A program made the translations under genes and the position numbers. Under the pieces are notes generated by a model. That model worked only from the letters and a program-made list of their open reading frames with translations. It did no database searches and was not told where the DNA came from. Positions 15,938 to 24,966 of a DNA stretch of 64,000 bases are shown piece by piece; position 1 is the stretch's first letter, and each line of letters begins with the position of its first letter. Source of the DNA: Arthrobacter sp. ISL-65 (lineage in GTDB: Bacteria; Actinomycetota; Actinomycetes; Actinomycetales; Micrococcaceae); assembly GCF_018613795.1 (NCBI RefSeq), contig NZ_JAGGPN010000049.1, positions 124,001 through 188,000 on the forward strand, written 5' to 3'.

Positions 15938-17452
15938 ATGAGCCAATACGTAATCGCCGTCGACCAGGGCACCACCAGCACCCGCGCCATCGTCTTCGAC
16001 CACAGCGGCAACATCGTGTCCTCCGGCCAGATGGAACACGAGCAGATCTTCCCGCAGGCCGGCTGGGTGGAGCACGATCCCGCGGAGATCTGGGACAACA
16101 CCCGGGAGGTCATCGGTTCCGCCCTGTCCAAGGCGAACCTGACCCGGCACGATATCGCCGCCGTCGGCATCACCAACCAGCGTGAAACCGCTGTGGTCTG
16201 GGACAAGACCACCGGCAAGCCGATCTACAACGCCATCGTTTGGCAGGACACCCGGACCCAGCCCATCGTCGACGAACTGGCGAAGGACGGGGGAGCGGAC
16301 CGGTTCAAGCAGAAGGTGGGGCTGCCGCTGGCCACGTACTTCTCCGGGACCAAGATCAAGTGGATCCTCGACAACGTCGACGGCGCCCGGGAGAAGGCCG
16401 AGGCGGGGGACCTCGTGTTTGGCAACACGGACTGCTGGGTGCTGTGGAACCTCACCGGCGGCGTGGACGGCGGAGTGCACGTCACTGATGTCACCAACGC
16501 TTCCAGGACCATGTTCATGGACCTCGACACGCTGCAGTGGGACGAGGAGATCCTGGGCATCTTCGGTGTTCCGGCGTCCATGATGCCCGCCATCAAGTCC
16601 TCCTCCGAGGTCTACGGCACGGTCCACACCTCGCAGCTGCTGCGGGAGGTCCCGGTGGCCGGCATCCTCGGCGACCAGCAGGCGGCCACCTTCGGCCAGG
16701 CCGCGTTCGAGACAGGCGAGGCGAAGAACACCTACGGCACCGGCTGCTTCCTGATCTTCAACACCGGCGAAGAGATCGTGCACTCCAAGAACGGGCTGCT
16801 GACCACTGTCGGCTACAAGCTGGGCGACGCGGCCCCGCACTACGCACTGGAGGGGTCGATCGCCGTCACCGGTTCGCTTATCCAGTGGCTGCGCGACAAC
16901 CTGAACATGATCAGCAGCGCCCCCGAGGTGGAGTCCCTCGCTGCTTCGGTGAAGGACAACGGCGGCGTGTACATCGTGCCCGCGTTCTCAGGACTCTTCG
17001 CGCCCTACTGGCGCTCGGATGCCCGCGGCGCCATCGTGGGCCTGACCCGGTTCGTCAACAAGAGCCACATCGCCAGGGCCGCCCTCGAGGCCACGGCCTT
17101 CCAGACCCGCGAGGTGCTGGATGCCGTCAACGCCGACTCGGGCGTCCCGCTCACCGAACTGAAGGTCGACGGCGGCATGGTCGCCAACGATGCCCTCATG
17201 CAGTTCCAGGCGGACATCCTTGGCGTCCCAGTCATCCGCCCGAAGGTGGTTGAAACCACGGCGCTGGGCGCCGCTTACGCGGCCGGCCTCGCCGTCGGTT
17301 TCTGGAAGGACCTTGGCGAGTTGTCCGCCAACTGGTCCGAGGACAAGCGCTGGGAGCCGAACCTGGATACCGAGGAGCGGGAAAGGCAGCTGCGGCTCTG
17401 GAAGAAGGCGGTCACCAAGTCCATGGACTGGGTCGACGGGGACGTGAGGTAG
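15938..17452 (+). CDS. glpK: Glycerol kinase
   Basis: Phosphorylates glycerol with ATP in the cytosol, trapping it after entry through GlpF. 504 aa, the usual length. The FGGY-kinase signatures are intact: DQGTTSTRAIVFD near residues 8-20, the substrate loop TNQRET near 80 and the C-terminal signature around GGMVANDALMQFQADILG near 412-430. The ATG follows a purine-rich AAGGACGTC stretch. Last gene of the glycerol genes; a GC-rich inverted repeat follows at 17538-17576 before the convergent gene. Confidence 0.97.
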   Translation: MSQYVIAVDQGTTSTRAIVFDHSGNIVSSGQMEHEQIFPQAGWVEHDPAEIWDNTREVIGSALSKANLTRHDIAAVGITNQRETAVVWDKTTGKPIYNAIVWQDTRTQPIVDELAKDGGADRFKQKVGLPLATYFSGTKIKWILDNVDGAREKAEAGDLVFGNTDCWVLWNLTGGVDGGVHVTDVTNASRTMFMDLDTLQWDEEILGIFGVPASMMPAIKSSSEVYGTVHTSQLLREVPVAGILGDQQAATFGQAAFETGEAKNTYGTGCFLIFNTGEEIVHSKNGLLTTVGYKLGDAAPHYALEGSIAVTGSLIQWLRDNLNMISSAPEVESLAASVKDNGGVYIVPAFSGLFAPYWRSDARGAIVGLTRFVNKSHIARAALEATAFQTREVLDAVNADSGVPLTELKVDGGMVANDALMQFQADILGVPVIRPKVVETTALGAAYAAGLAVGFWKDLGELSANWSEDKRWEPNLDTEERERQLRLWKKAVTKSMDWVDGDVR

Positions 17453-17537
17453 CGGCTGTGTCATGCGACCCGTGCTTGGAGTCCCAGGAACTCCCTGTCG
17501 GCACCTGAACTGAGTCCCGGACAGTTCGGGGAACAGG

Positions 17538-17576
17538 ACGGCCCGGACGTCGTGAACGCCACGGTTTCCGGGCCGT
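17538..17576. terminator. Inverted repeat between convergent glpK and a secreted-protein gene
   Basis: ACGGCCCGGA (17538-17547) pairs with TCCGGGCCGT (17567-17576) across a 19-base loop. Could terminate transcription from either side; no T tract. Confidence 0.45.
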
Positions 17577-17593
17577 TGCCTGCTCAGGCGACC

Positions 17594-18513
17594 TTAGTCG
17601 TCGTCGTCAGCGTCACCCGGCGCGGCAACTTCGGCGCGCGGAGTCTTGGCATAGACGGACTTGCTGACCGAGTACGCATGTTTGTCGATCATAAGGGCCT
17701 GCCGGTTGATCTGCCTCAGCTGGTCTGTGCTGAGTTTCCTGATCTTGACGAGGTCCATGGTTTCCTGTTCAGCCCCGGCCACGGCCGTCACTTTCACCAG
17801 GCCCGTGCCCGGTGAATAGAACTTCCGCTGATGGCCCGCGCTGGCCGGTTCCAGTGGATTGTATTCGTCGACAACCAGCACGTTCTTGTAATGGCCGGTG
17901 GCCACCCGCACCTGCTGGTCCTTTTTGATGACATCTCCGCAGTCCAGGAAATCGACTTTCGGGGCGTACGCCTGGATGTAGTGAGGGCCGCTGATCCGGG
18001 GCTTGGCCTTCATGGCTATGCCCGCCTTCGCCTTGTCCAGCCCGCTGATGAAAGTGCTGGGGGCGCCCGCGAACTTGCCGTTCTCAAACTCTTCCGGGTA
18101 CTCCCCAAACAGCCACACGTCGCCCTGTCTAGTCTGGGCGAAGAAAGCAAGCTCGGACTCGGCCAGCTCCCCGTCGCTGTAGTCCCTGTCCCACATCACC
18201 AGGGTTTTCACACCGTCCACTACCTTAGTCAGTCCCGTTACGGTGTGAACCACGGTCCTCTTGGTGGTTTCCGTGGCTGTCTTGACAGTGCCGGTGGTCG
18301 TATATTGCATGCCCGGCTTCAGCGGGAACCACATGTTGGTGACTTCGGCTTCTTTGGGAAGTCCGCCCTGTGGAACGTCATGGCCGAGCCGGGCCCGCAC
18401 AGTTCCTGGGGCGTCCGGGATGCCGCAGCCGCCCCGGAGGTCGACGTGAACGTAGCCAGAAACAGCATGAGCACAGAACCTAGCGCCGTCAGGTGTTTCT
18501 TGTGTATGAGCAT
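17594..18513 (-). pseudogene. Secreted hypothetical protein, frameshifted
   Basis: ATG at 18513 opens a clear signal peptide (MLIHKKHLTALGSVLMLFLA then a SGAAAA cleavage region) followed by CGPGSAMTFHRADFPK. The rest of the protein, starting EAEVTNMWFPLKPGMQYTTT and running to an acidic DADDDD end, is in the next frame. The shift falls in the TTTGGG run at 18353-18358 and is cured by one extra base, which would give about 305 aa. The body resembles uncharacterised exported proteins that begin with an NxYFPLKPGTTY-like motif. AGAAAGG precedes the start. Either a true pseudogene or a base-call error in a homopolymer. Confidence 0.75.
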
Positions 18514-18876
18514 ATCTGTTGCCTTTCTCTGACGTGTTTTCGGCTGATACCGCACTCAGAGCAGCTCGCGGCCAGGCGAGGCAGGCTGGATGCGCTGCAC
18601 ACGCTGTTGATGCGGGACCTGGCGTTGGGCATGACATGCCGGGGACATTCTGTCCTGGGCAGGCAACCGGTCCACTGCAGGCTCCTCAAGCCGAGACCGT
18701 CGCCCTGCCCCCAAGCGCCTGGGGCCGACCCCATGCGCTTGGTGTAAATGCTGTACCTGCTTCTACGGTTTGGCAATGGTGATTTCTTGCAAAGCCGCCG
18801 CGCCTTTTACATCCGTTCTGCGCCCTTCTCGGTGGGCCGGGGCGGTGCCTGTTTCAGCATGGACCCGCAGAGACGC
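18514..18876. other. Intergenic stretch upstream of the leuS leader
   Basis: About 360 bases with no gene that I can support. It must hold the promoter of the secreted-protein gene on the minus strand and the -35 region for the leuS leader (a weak TTCAGC at 18853-18858). Nothing else was recognised. Confidence 0.4.
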
Positions 18877-18882
18877 TAAAGT
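18877..18882 (+). promoter_or_regulatory. -10 element of the leuS leader transcript, leaderless type
   Basis: TAAAGT lies 6 bases before the ATG of the leucine leader peptide, so the transcript would start at that codon. Confidence 0.6.
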
Positions 18883-18888
18883 AGTTTT

Positions 18889-18915
18889 ATGCGTGCGATC
18901 CTTCTGCTTAGCTAG
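18889..18915 (+). CDS. leuS leader peptide MRAILLLS
   Basis: An eight-codon frame, ATG CGT GCG ATC CTT CTG CTT AGC TAG, with three consecutive Leu codons after Ile. It begins at the predicted transcription start, has no ribosome site, and is followed by a hairpin over its stop codon and then a GC hairpin with four T residues. This is the architecture of an attenuator that senses charged leucyl-tRNA. The peptide itself is probably not functional; its translation is. It parallels the leuA leader at 48154. Confidence 0.7.
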   Translation: MRAILLLS

Positions 18916-18979
18916 CCGCTTGGTATCCCGAACAAATACGGATAATCGAGCGGCCGCCCCTCCATGTCGAGGGGCTTTT
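18915..18979 (+). promoter_or_regulatory. Candidate leucine attenuator upstream of leuS
   Basis: Two hairpins follow the leader frame. GCCGCTTG (18915-18922, starting in the stop codon) pairs with CGAGCGGC (18947-18954) with one G-U pair. Then GCCCCTC (18956-18962) pairs with GAGGGGC (18969-18975), followed by TTTT (18976-18979), a short Rho-independent terminator. A ribosome stalled at the Leu codons would block the first hairpin. I could not find a single clean antiterminator that excludes the terminator, so the switch mechanism is inferred. Confidence 0.6.
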
Positions 18980-19043
18980 GTGTGTCCGGGGAGACCTTCC
19001 CGGCCAGCGGCGGGGATCAGACCGTTGTGACAGGACAGAGGTC

Positions 19044-21593
19044 ATGACAGAACAGAAGAGGGCAGCAGTGAGCGTTCAGCCGGAGACCGAAACCGGAACA
19101 GCAGCAGGTGGAGCCGAGACGCCCGAAGAGGGCGCGTACAGCTTCGCGGCGATGGAGGCCCGGTGGCCGCAGGTGTGGGAAGAACTGAAGGTTTTCACCC
19201 CCGCCGACGACGGTTCGCGGGAACGCCGCTACGTCCTGGACATGTTCCCCTACCCGTCCGGCGACCTTCACATGGGCCACGCCGAAGCCTTTGCCATGGG
19301 CGACGTGGTGGCGCGGTACCTGCGCCAGCAGGGATACGACGTGCTGCACCCGATCGGCTGGGACTCGTTCGGGCTGCCCGCGGAAAACGCGGCGATCAAG
19401 CGCAACGCCCACCCGAGCGAGTGGACCTACGCCAACATCGATACCCAGGCTGCTTCCTTCAAGCGTTACGCCATTTCCGCTGACTGGTCCCGCCGGCTGC
19501 ACACCTCCGATCCGGAGTACTACCGCTGGACCCAGTGGCTGTTCAAGCGCTTCTATGAGCGAGGCCTCGCTTACCGCAAGGACTCACCGGTCAACTGGTG
19601 TCCGAAGGACCTGACCGTGCTGGCCAACGAGCAGGTGGTCAACGGAGCCTGCGAACGCTGCGGCACGGCCGTGACCAAGAAATCGCTGAACCAGTGGTAC
19701 TTCAAGATCACCGACTACGCCGACCGGCTGCTGGACGACATGACCGAGCTGCAGGGGCATTGGCCCGAGCGGGTACTGGCGATGCAGAAAAACTGGATCG
19801 GCCGCTCGGAAGGCGCGCATGTTCGGTTCGTGATCGAGGCCTCTGACGGACGTGCCGAACGCGAAGTCACCGTCTTCACCACCCGTCCGGACACCCTGCA
19901 CGGGGCTACGTTCTTCGTCGTGGCCGCGGACGCGCACCTGGCCCTGGACTTGGTCACCCCTGAACACCACGACGCACTCATGGCCTACCGTGAAAAGGTC
20001 AAGGCCCTTTCGGACATCGAACGCCAGTCCACCGAGCGGGAAAAGACCGGTGTGTTCACCGGCCGTTACGCCATCAATCCTCTTAACGGTGAAAAGCTAC
20101 CCGTCTGGGCAGCGGACTACGTGCTGGCCGACTACGGTACGGGCGCCATCATGGCTGTCCCCGCGCACGACCAGCGCGACCTCGACTTCGCCAAGGAGTT
20201 CGGCCTGCCTGTGCGCGCGGTGCTGGACACCGGCGAGGAGGATCCCGCCGTCTCGGGTAAGGCAACAGCGGGCGAGGGCACCCTGATCAATTCCGGTCAG
20301 CTCGACGGCCTTCCCAAAGCAGAGGCCATTCCGGCCGCGATCGAAATCCTCGGCAAGCAGGGCACCGGGGAGAAGTTCGTGAACTTCCGGCTGCGTGACT
20401 GGCTCCTGAGCCGCCAGCGCTTCTGGGGCACCCCAATCCCCATCATCCACTGTGCCGAGTGCGGCGAAGTGCCGGTCCCCGACGAGCAACTGCCGGTTAC
20501 GCTTCCGGAGGACCTGCGTGGCGAGGCGCTGTCCCCGAGGGGCACTTCCCCCCTGGCCGCGGCCGCCGAATGGGTCAATGTCGAGTGCCCGAACTGCGGA
20601 CGTGCAGCCCAGCGGGACACGGACACCATGGACACCTTCGTGGACTCGTCCTGGTACTTCCTGCGTTTCATCTCCCCTGATTACACCGAGGGTCCGTTCG
20701 ATCCCGCGAAGATCAACGACTGGATGCCGGTGGGACAGTATGTCGGCGGTGTCGAGCACGCGATCCTGCACCTGCTCTACGCCCGCTTCTTTACCAAGGT
20801 CATCCACGACATGGGCCTGCTGGCGGCGGACGAGCCCTTCAGCGCGCTGCTGAACCAGGGCCAGGTGCTCAACGGCGGCAAGGCCATGAGCAAGTCGCTG
20901 GGCAACGGTGTGGATCTGGGGGAGCAGCTGGACAAGTACGGCGTCGACGCCGTCCGGCTCACCATGATCTTCGCCTCGCCGCCCGAGGACGACGTCGACT
21001 GGGCGGACGTTTCGCCGTCGGGTTCCGCGAAGTTCCTGGCACGCGCCTGGCGCCTTGGCCAGGACGTGTCCAGCGCACCCGGTGTTGATTTCAGCACCGG
21101 TGACCGTGGGCTGCGCACCGTCACGCATAAGACCATCGCCGATGCCGCTGAACTGCTGGACAACAACAAGTTCAACGTCGTGGTGGCCAAGCTGATGGAG
21201 CTGGTCAACGCCACCCGCAAGTCCATCGACTCGGGTGCCGGCGGCGCCGACCCTGCCGTCCGCGAAGCTGTCGAGGCAGTGGCCGTCATTCTGAGCCTCT
21301 TCGCGCCCTACACGGCCGAAGACCTGTGGAACGTCCTGGGGCATCCCGCCTCCGTGGCAAATGCGGGGTGGCCTGCGCACGACGACGCGCTGCTGGTGCA
21401 GGAAACCGTCACCGCTGTGGTCCAGGTCCAGGGCAAGGTCAGGGACCGGCTTGAGGTATCACCGGCCATCTCCGAGGACGAACTGCGTGAGCTAGCGCTG
21501 GCCTCCGAGAATGTCCAGCGCGCCCTCGACGGCCGGGACATCCGGACCGTGATCGTGCGGGCACCTAAACTGGTGAACATCGTCCCGGCCTAG
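19044..21593 (+). CDS. leuS: Leucyl-tRNA synthetase
   Basis: Attaches leucine to tRNA-Leu in the cytosol. Class I signatures are intact: PYPSGDLHMGHAEAF (HIGH motif, near residues 72-86) and KAMSKSLGN (KMSKS loop, near 613). Between them lie zinc-ribbon cysteines (CERCG, and CPNCG in the second cluster) and the editing domain containing TTRPDTLHGATFF. 849 aa from ATG at 19044 (MTEQKRAAVS); GTG at 19068 is an alternative. A frame open from 18978 would start inside the attenuator. Expression is probably set by the upstream leucine leader peptide. Confidence 0.96.
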   Translation: MTEQKRAAVSVQPETETGTAAGGAETPEEGAYSFAAMEARWPQVWEELKVFTPADDGSRERRYVLDMFPYPSGDLHMGHAEAFAMGDVVARYLRQQGYDVLHPIGWDSFGLPAENAAIKRNAHPSEWTYANIDTQAASFKRYAISADWSRRLHTSDPEYYRWTQWLFKRFYERGLAYRKDSPVNWCPKDLTVLANEQVVNGACERCGTAVTKKSLNQWYFKITDYADRLLDDMTELQGHWPERVLAMQKNWIGRSEGAHVRFVIEASDGRAEREVTVFTTRPDTLHGATFFVVAADAHLALDLVTPEHHDALMAYREKVKALSDIERQSTEREKTGVFTGRYAINPLNGEKLPVWAADYVLADYGTGAIMAVPAHDQRDLDFAKEFGLPVRAVLDTGEEDPAVSGKATAGEGTLINSGQLDGLPKAEAIPAAIEILGKQGTGEKFVNFRLRDWLLSRQRFWGTPIPIIHCAECGEVPVPDEQLPVTLPEDLRGEALSPRGTSPLAAAAEWVNVECPNCGRAAQRDTDTMDTFVDSSWYFLRFISPDYTEGPFDPAKINDWMPVGQYVGGVEHAILHLLYARFFTKVIHDMGLLAADEPFSALLNQGQVLNGGKAMSKSLGNGVDLGEQLDKYGVDAVRLTMIFASPPEDDVDWADVSPSGSAKFLARAWRLGQDVSSAPGVDFSTGDRGLRTVTHKTIADAAELLDNNKFNVVVAKLMELVNATRKSIDSGAGGADPAVREAVEAVAVILSLFAPYTAEDLWNVLGHPASVANAGWPAHDDALLVQETVTAVVQVQGKVRDRLEVSPAISEDELRELALASENVQRALDGRDIRTVIVRAPKLVNIVPA

Positions 21594-21635
21594 CAGCGTT
21601 ATTTGAGTAGCCGGCGGTGACTGGCCGGCCGGGCT

Positions 21636-21662
21636 CCGGCCGCCGGCACCGCCGGCGGCCGG
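21636..21662 (+). terminator. Hairpin after leuS
   Basis: CCGGCCGCCGGC (21636-21647) and GCCGGCGGCCGG (21651-21662) form a perfect 12-bp stem with a 3-base loop. No T tract follows. Confidence 0.65.
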
Positions 21663-21684
21663 AAACAACTGCAGGAGGTGTGCC

Positions 21685-22728
21685 GTGATAGACCGCGAAC
21701 CGGCAGCCTGGCTGTGGTTAAAGGAGCATCTGGTCCGTCTCCGTCAGGCCACCAGGCCGGGCCAGGTCCCGCCCACGGGCGAGCCCGCCGTCGTCGTCCG
21801 TACCGCAGTGGTGACGGATTCCGCTGCCGCGCTGCCAGCCGACTGGGTGCGGGCCTTCTCCATCAACGGCCAGTTGGCCGTCATTCCGATGCCCGTCATG
21901 GTGGGCGAGGAGATTTACGGCGAGGGCGAGGACGACATCACCGGGACCATCGCCGTGGCTCTGGCCGCCGCGAAGCCGGTTAAGACCTCCCGCCCGTCGC
22001 CGGGACAGTTTGAGCAGGCTTATCTGGCCGCCGAACGGCAGGGCTTCGAGTCCGTCGTGTCCATCCACATCTCCGGTGGCCTTTCCGGCACCGCTGATGC
22101 CGCCCGCCTCGCGGCCGGCCGGGTCAAGATCCCTGTCGAGGTGCTGGACACCCGCACCGTGGGAATGGCGCAGGGACTCGCCGTCCAGAGTGCCGTGGTG
22201 GCAGCGGCGGACGGCCGCGGAGCCGACGAGGTGCGCCGGCTCGCCGAGGAACGCGCGGCAAGGTCCAAGGTGTATTTCTATGTGCCCAGCCTGGAGCAGT
22301 TGCGGCGCGGCGGACGCATCGGCACTGCAGCCTCGCTGGTCGGAGCCATGCTGGCCATCAAGCCGATTCTCGCGGTCGACGACGGCAAGATCGTTCCGCT
22401 GGAAAAAGTCCGCTCTGCGGCCAGAGCCATTGCCCGGCTTGAGGAGATCGTGGTGGCGGAGGCTGCGGGCCGGCCACGGGGGGAGGCCCGGCTTGCCATC
22501 CACCATTTCGGCAACCGGCCCGAGGCAGAGATGCTCGCAGCCCGGCTGGCGGCGAAGCTCCCAGCCTGCCCGCCGGCCCAGATCAGCTCGCTGCCTGCCG
22601 TACTGGCGGCCCACGCCGGGCTCGGCGTCCTCGCGGTGATCGTGGGGGAGAGCAGCTCGTCCGTTGCCGGTTGCCTCGCCGCCCCATCCAAGGCAGCCGG
22701 CCCCAGCGGTACTGAGGCCGCCACCTAA
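21685..22728 (+). CDS. DegV family protein (fatty-acid binding)
   Basis: A 347-aa DegV protein. Family members bind a long-chain fatty acid between two alpha/beta domains and some (FakB) present it to the fatty acid kinase FakA. Seen: TAVVTDSAAALP near residue 40 (first-strand Asp and Ser), KTSRPSPGQFEQAY near 99-112, VSIHISGGLSGTAD near 124-137 and the domain-2 motif LRRGGRIGTAASLVG. GTG start preceded by GCAGGAGG. No fakA-type kinase gene is adjacent, so its partner is unknown. It follows leuS behind a strong hairpin. Confidence 0.92.
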   Translation: MIDREPAAWLWLKEHLVRLRQATRPGQVPPTGEPAVVVRTAVVTDSAAALPADWVRAFSINGQLAVIPMPVMVGEEIYGEGEDDITGTIAVALAAAKPVKTSRPSPGQFEQAYLAAERQGFESVVSIHISGGLSGTADAARLAAGRVKIPVEVLDTRTVGMAQGLAVQSAVVAAADGRGADEVRRLAEERAARSKVYFYVPSLEQLRRGGRIGTAASLVGAMLAIKPILAVDDGKIVPLEKVRSAARAIARLEEIVVAEAAGRPRGEARLAIHHFGNRPEAEMLAARLAAKLPACPPAQISSLPAVLAAHAGLGVLAVIVGESSSSVAGCLAAPSKAAGPSGTEAAT

Positions 22729-22822
22729 GGTTTCGCAGGCAGCGCTCTCTTCGCCTGACCCCGTTTCCGGTTCAATCCGACCCAGCGGCATTATTGTCAG
22801 TACCTCCTGGGACGCTTTCCCT

Positions 22823-24600
22823 ATGACAGGCGGTGCAGTTGCGGAGGCGGTGGAGGCCATCGGCGCTTCCGCCTCCGCGCTTGCTGTTTTGGCTCGCAGG
22901 GGGACCGCCGGCCCAGCCCTGTCCGGCGCTGAATCTGGTGGGGATCAGACGGATCCTCTGCAGGAACGGACGGATGCCTGGCTTGACGCACTGGCCGAGG
23001 TGGCCACGTTAGAGGCCCGTGTGGCCGCCCTGAAAGTCCAACTTGCGGCCGAACTCGCCGCTACGGACACGGCGATGGCGCCACCGGCTGAGAGCCCGCC
23101 GGATCGTGTTGTCCGGCAGATGTCCCTGACCGCGGAGGTGGCTGGCGCGCTGACCGTGAGTGAAGGGTCGGCGGCACGTTTTCTGGAGGAATCCGCCAGG
23201 CTGAGCACGGATTTGCCGTTGACGCTGGCCGCGCTCGGGTCAGGAACAATCTCCTGGCAGCACGGGCGCATCATGTGCGACGAAACGGATGGACTGGAAC
23301 CGGAGCGGCCGCGGCTTTTGAGGTGCATTTCCTGGACCCGGACGCGCCAGGGGCTGCCCGGGGTTGCGCGGCCGGGGAGCTGACGCCGGCGAGGTTCCGG
23401 GCCAAGGCCCGCTATTGGCGGGAACGGCACCACCCGGTCAGCATCGAAACCCGGCATCGTAACAGTGCGAAGGACCGGCGGCTGGAATACGTCCCGGACC
23501 GGGACGGCATGGCTGGCTCTCCGCCTACCTGCCGGCGGATCAGGCTGCCGGGATCTGGGACCGCACCACCGCCGCCCGCGCCATGCAGGGCCCGACAGAA
23601 TCGCGGAACCTGACCCAGCTGCGGGTCGATGCCGCCGCCACATGGCTGCTCACAGCGGGCTCCGGGGTCGACAGCGCGGCTGAGGGCCCAGCCGTAGGGT
23701 CCCTGCCCGCAGCCGCGGTCCCCGCAGGCTCCGTCCCGGCCGGTGGCGTGCCGTCCCCGGCGGCGCAGGTCCTGGTCACGGTTCCGGTGTTGTCTCTGCT
23801 CGGCCTGACGGAGGAACCGGCGACGCTGGATGGTTATGGGCCGATTCCGCCGTCCATGGCCCGCCGGGTCGTTGCCGACGGCGGAGGGTCGTTCCTGCGG
23901 GTGTTGACCGACCCGCGGGACGGGGCGCCGTTGGAGATCGGACGGACCAGCTACCGGCTGACGAAGCCGATGCGCCAGTGGCTGCGGCTCCGTGACGCGC
24001 GGTGCACGTTCCCGAGCTGCAACAACCACTCCCTGGACAACGACGCCGATCACATCCTTGCCTGGTCCGACGGCGGCGGGACCGGCGTCGCCAATCTTGG
24101 CCAGCCCTGCCCGAAACACCACCGCCTGAAACACGCCACGGCATGGAGACCGGTCGGTGCCACCCGGGACAGGCCGCCTGGTTGGGGCTCACCTTCGGGA
24201 AGGTCCTACCCGGCCGAGTATCAGGACTGGGAACCACGCAGCTGGCCGGAACCACCACACGTCGCGGACTGGCCGGAACCACCACACGTCGCGGACTGGC
24301 CGGAACCGCCGGACTGGCAAGAACGGCCACCTGTCCGGGACTGGCCCGATCCACAGTCTGGCGAGGACTGGCCCGACCCATCACGCGGACAAGACTGGCC
24401 GGAGCCGCCCGACCGGCCGGATCCCGAACTGGCCAGACGGACCCGATAGCTACGACGGGTTCGACGACTTTCCGGGCCTCGAATCTTCGGAAGCACCCGA
24501 CGACCTTGACGGTGTCGGAGGCCCGGAAGCTCCCGACGGCTCTGGACCCCCACTGCCGGTGGATCCATGGCCCGAGTGGGCATCGTCCGCGGCTGCGTAG
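22823..24600 (+). pseudogene. DUF222/HNH endonuclease gene with three frame changes
   Basis: Segments in different frames rebuild one typical actinobacterial DUF222-HNH protein. Segment 1 (22823 to about 23300) has the helical DUF222 region ending ISWQHGRIMCDETDGL. Segment 2 (about 23302-23512) has VHFLDPDAPGAARGCAAGE and the RYWRERHHPVSIETRHR stretch. Segment 3 (23514 to about 24435) has WLSAYLPADQAAGIWDRTTA and the HNH motif CTFPSCNNHSLDNDADHI, then HHRLKH. Segment 4 gives an acidic tail ending DPWPEWASSAAA at 24600. Each break is repaired by a single base. The segment-3 tail carries WPEPP repeats. Weak start; 22823 is a guess. Confidence 0.82.
24242..24313 (+). repeat. 27-bp tandem repeat encoding WPEPPHVAD units
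   Basis: Two identical 27-bp units (24242-24268 and 24269-24295), then a third truncated and diverged copy to 24313. In the HNH frame each unit encodes DWPEPPHVA-type residues, and related W-P-D/E-P motifs continue for about 40 residues. Confidence 0.9.
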
Positions 24601-24714
24601 GAGGAAGGCCGGGCCCGGGCGCCCGTCACGACAGCGTCTCGTCATCAAGTTATCGCGGCCTAGCAGTGCCTGGCCGCTGGTAGTACAGTCTCCCCACCGA
24701 GCAAGGAGGCTCCC

Positions 24715-24900
24715 ATGTCCATGCAAGTCCACCACGTCGCCCAGTTGGACCGGGATGTGGCCGACGAAGTCACGAACTGGATGAAGTACCTGAAGGGCCA
24801 GGTGACCAGCGTCCAGTTCCTCACCACCACAATCCCTGATCCCAAGGAACCGGAGAAATGGCGCGTCCAATACGAGGCCTACATCACCTACCAGCGGTAG
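24715..24900 (+). CDS. Small conserved-type hypothetical protein, 61 aa
   Basis: A 61-aa cytosolic protein starting MSMQVHHVAQLDRDVADEVT and ending EAYITYQR, with no membrane segment or known motif. Support for a real gene is strong: AAGGAGG sits 6 bases before the ATG, a TACAGT box is found about 30 bases further up, and a 7-bp perfect hairpin (24903-24920) directly follows the stop. Its position before comEA may be coincidental. Function unknown. Confidence 0.75.
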   Translation: MSMQVHHVAQLDRDVADEVTNWMKYLKGQVTSVQFLTTTIPDPKEPEKWRVQYEAYITYQR

Positions 24901-24902
24901 TG

Positions 24903-24920
24903 GCGCTATCCACATAGCGC
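24903..24920 (+). terminator. Short hairpin after the 61-aa protein gene
   Basis: GCGCTAT (24903-24909) and ATAGCGC (24914-24920) pair perfectly around CCAC. It begins 2 bases after the stop codon; no T tract. Confidence 0.4.
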
Positions 24921-24953
24921 AGCCCGGGGCTGTCGGGCGGACTGTCGGCTTCC

Positions 24954-24959
24954 TAGCGT
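24954..24959 (+). promoter_or_regulatory. -10 element of comEA, leaderless type
   Basis: TAGCGT lies 7 bases before ATG 24967, supporting that start over the GTG at 24958, which overlaps the box. Confidence 0.5.
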
Positions 24960-24966
24960 GGTGGAT

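Noticed and set aside
18916..19043. T-box riboswitch before leuS
   Set aside because: No T-box consensus or stem I with a leucine specifier was found; the leader peptide explains the Leu codons better.
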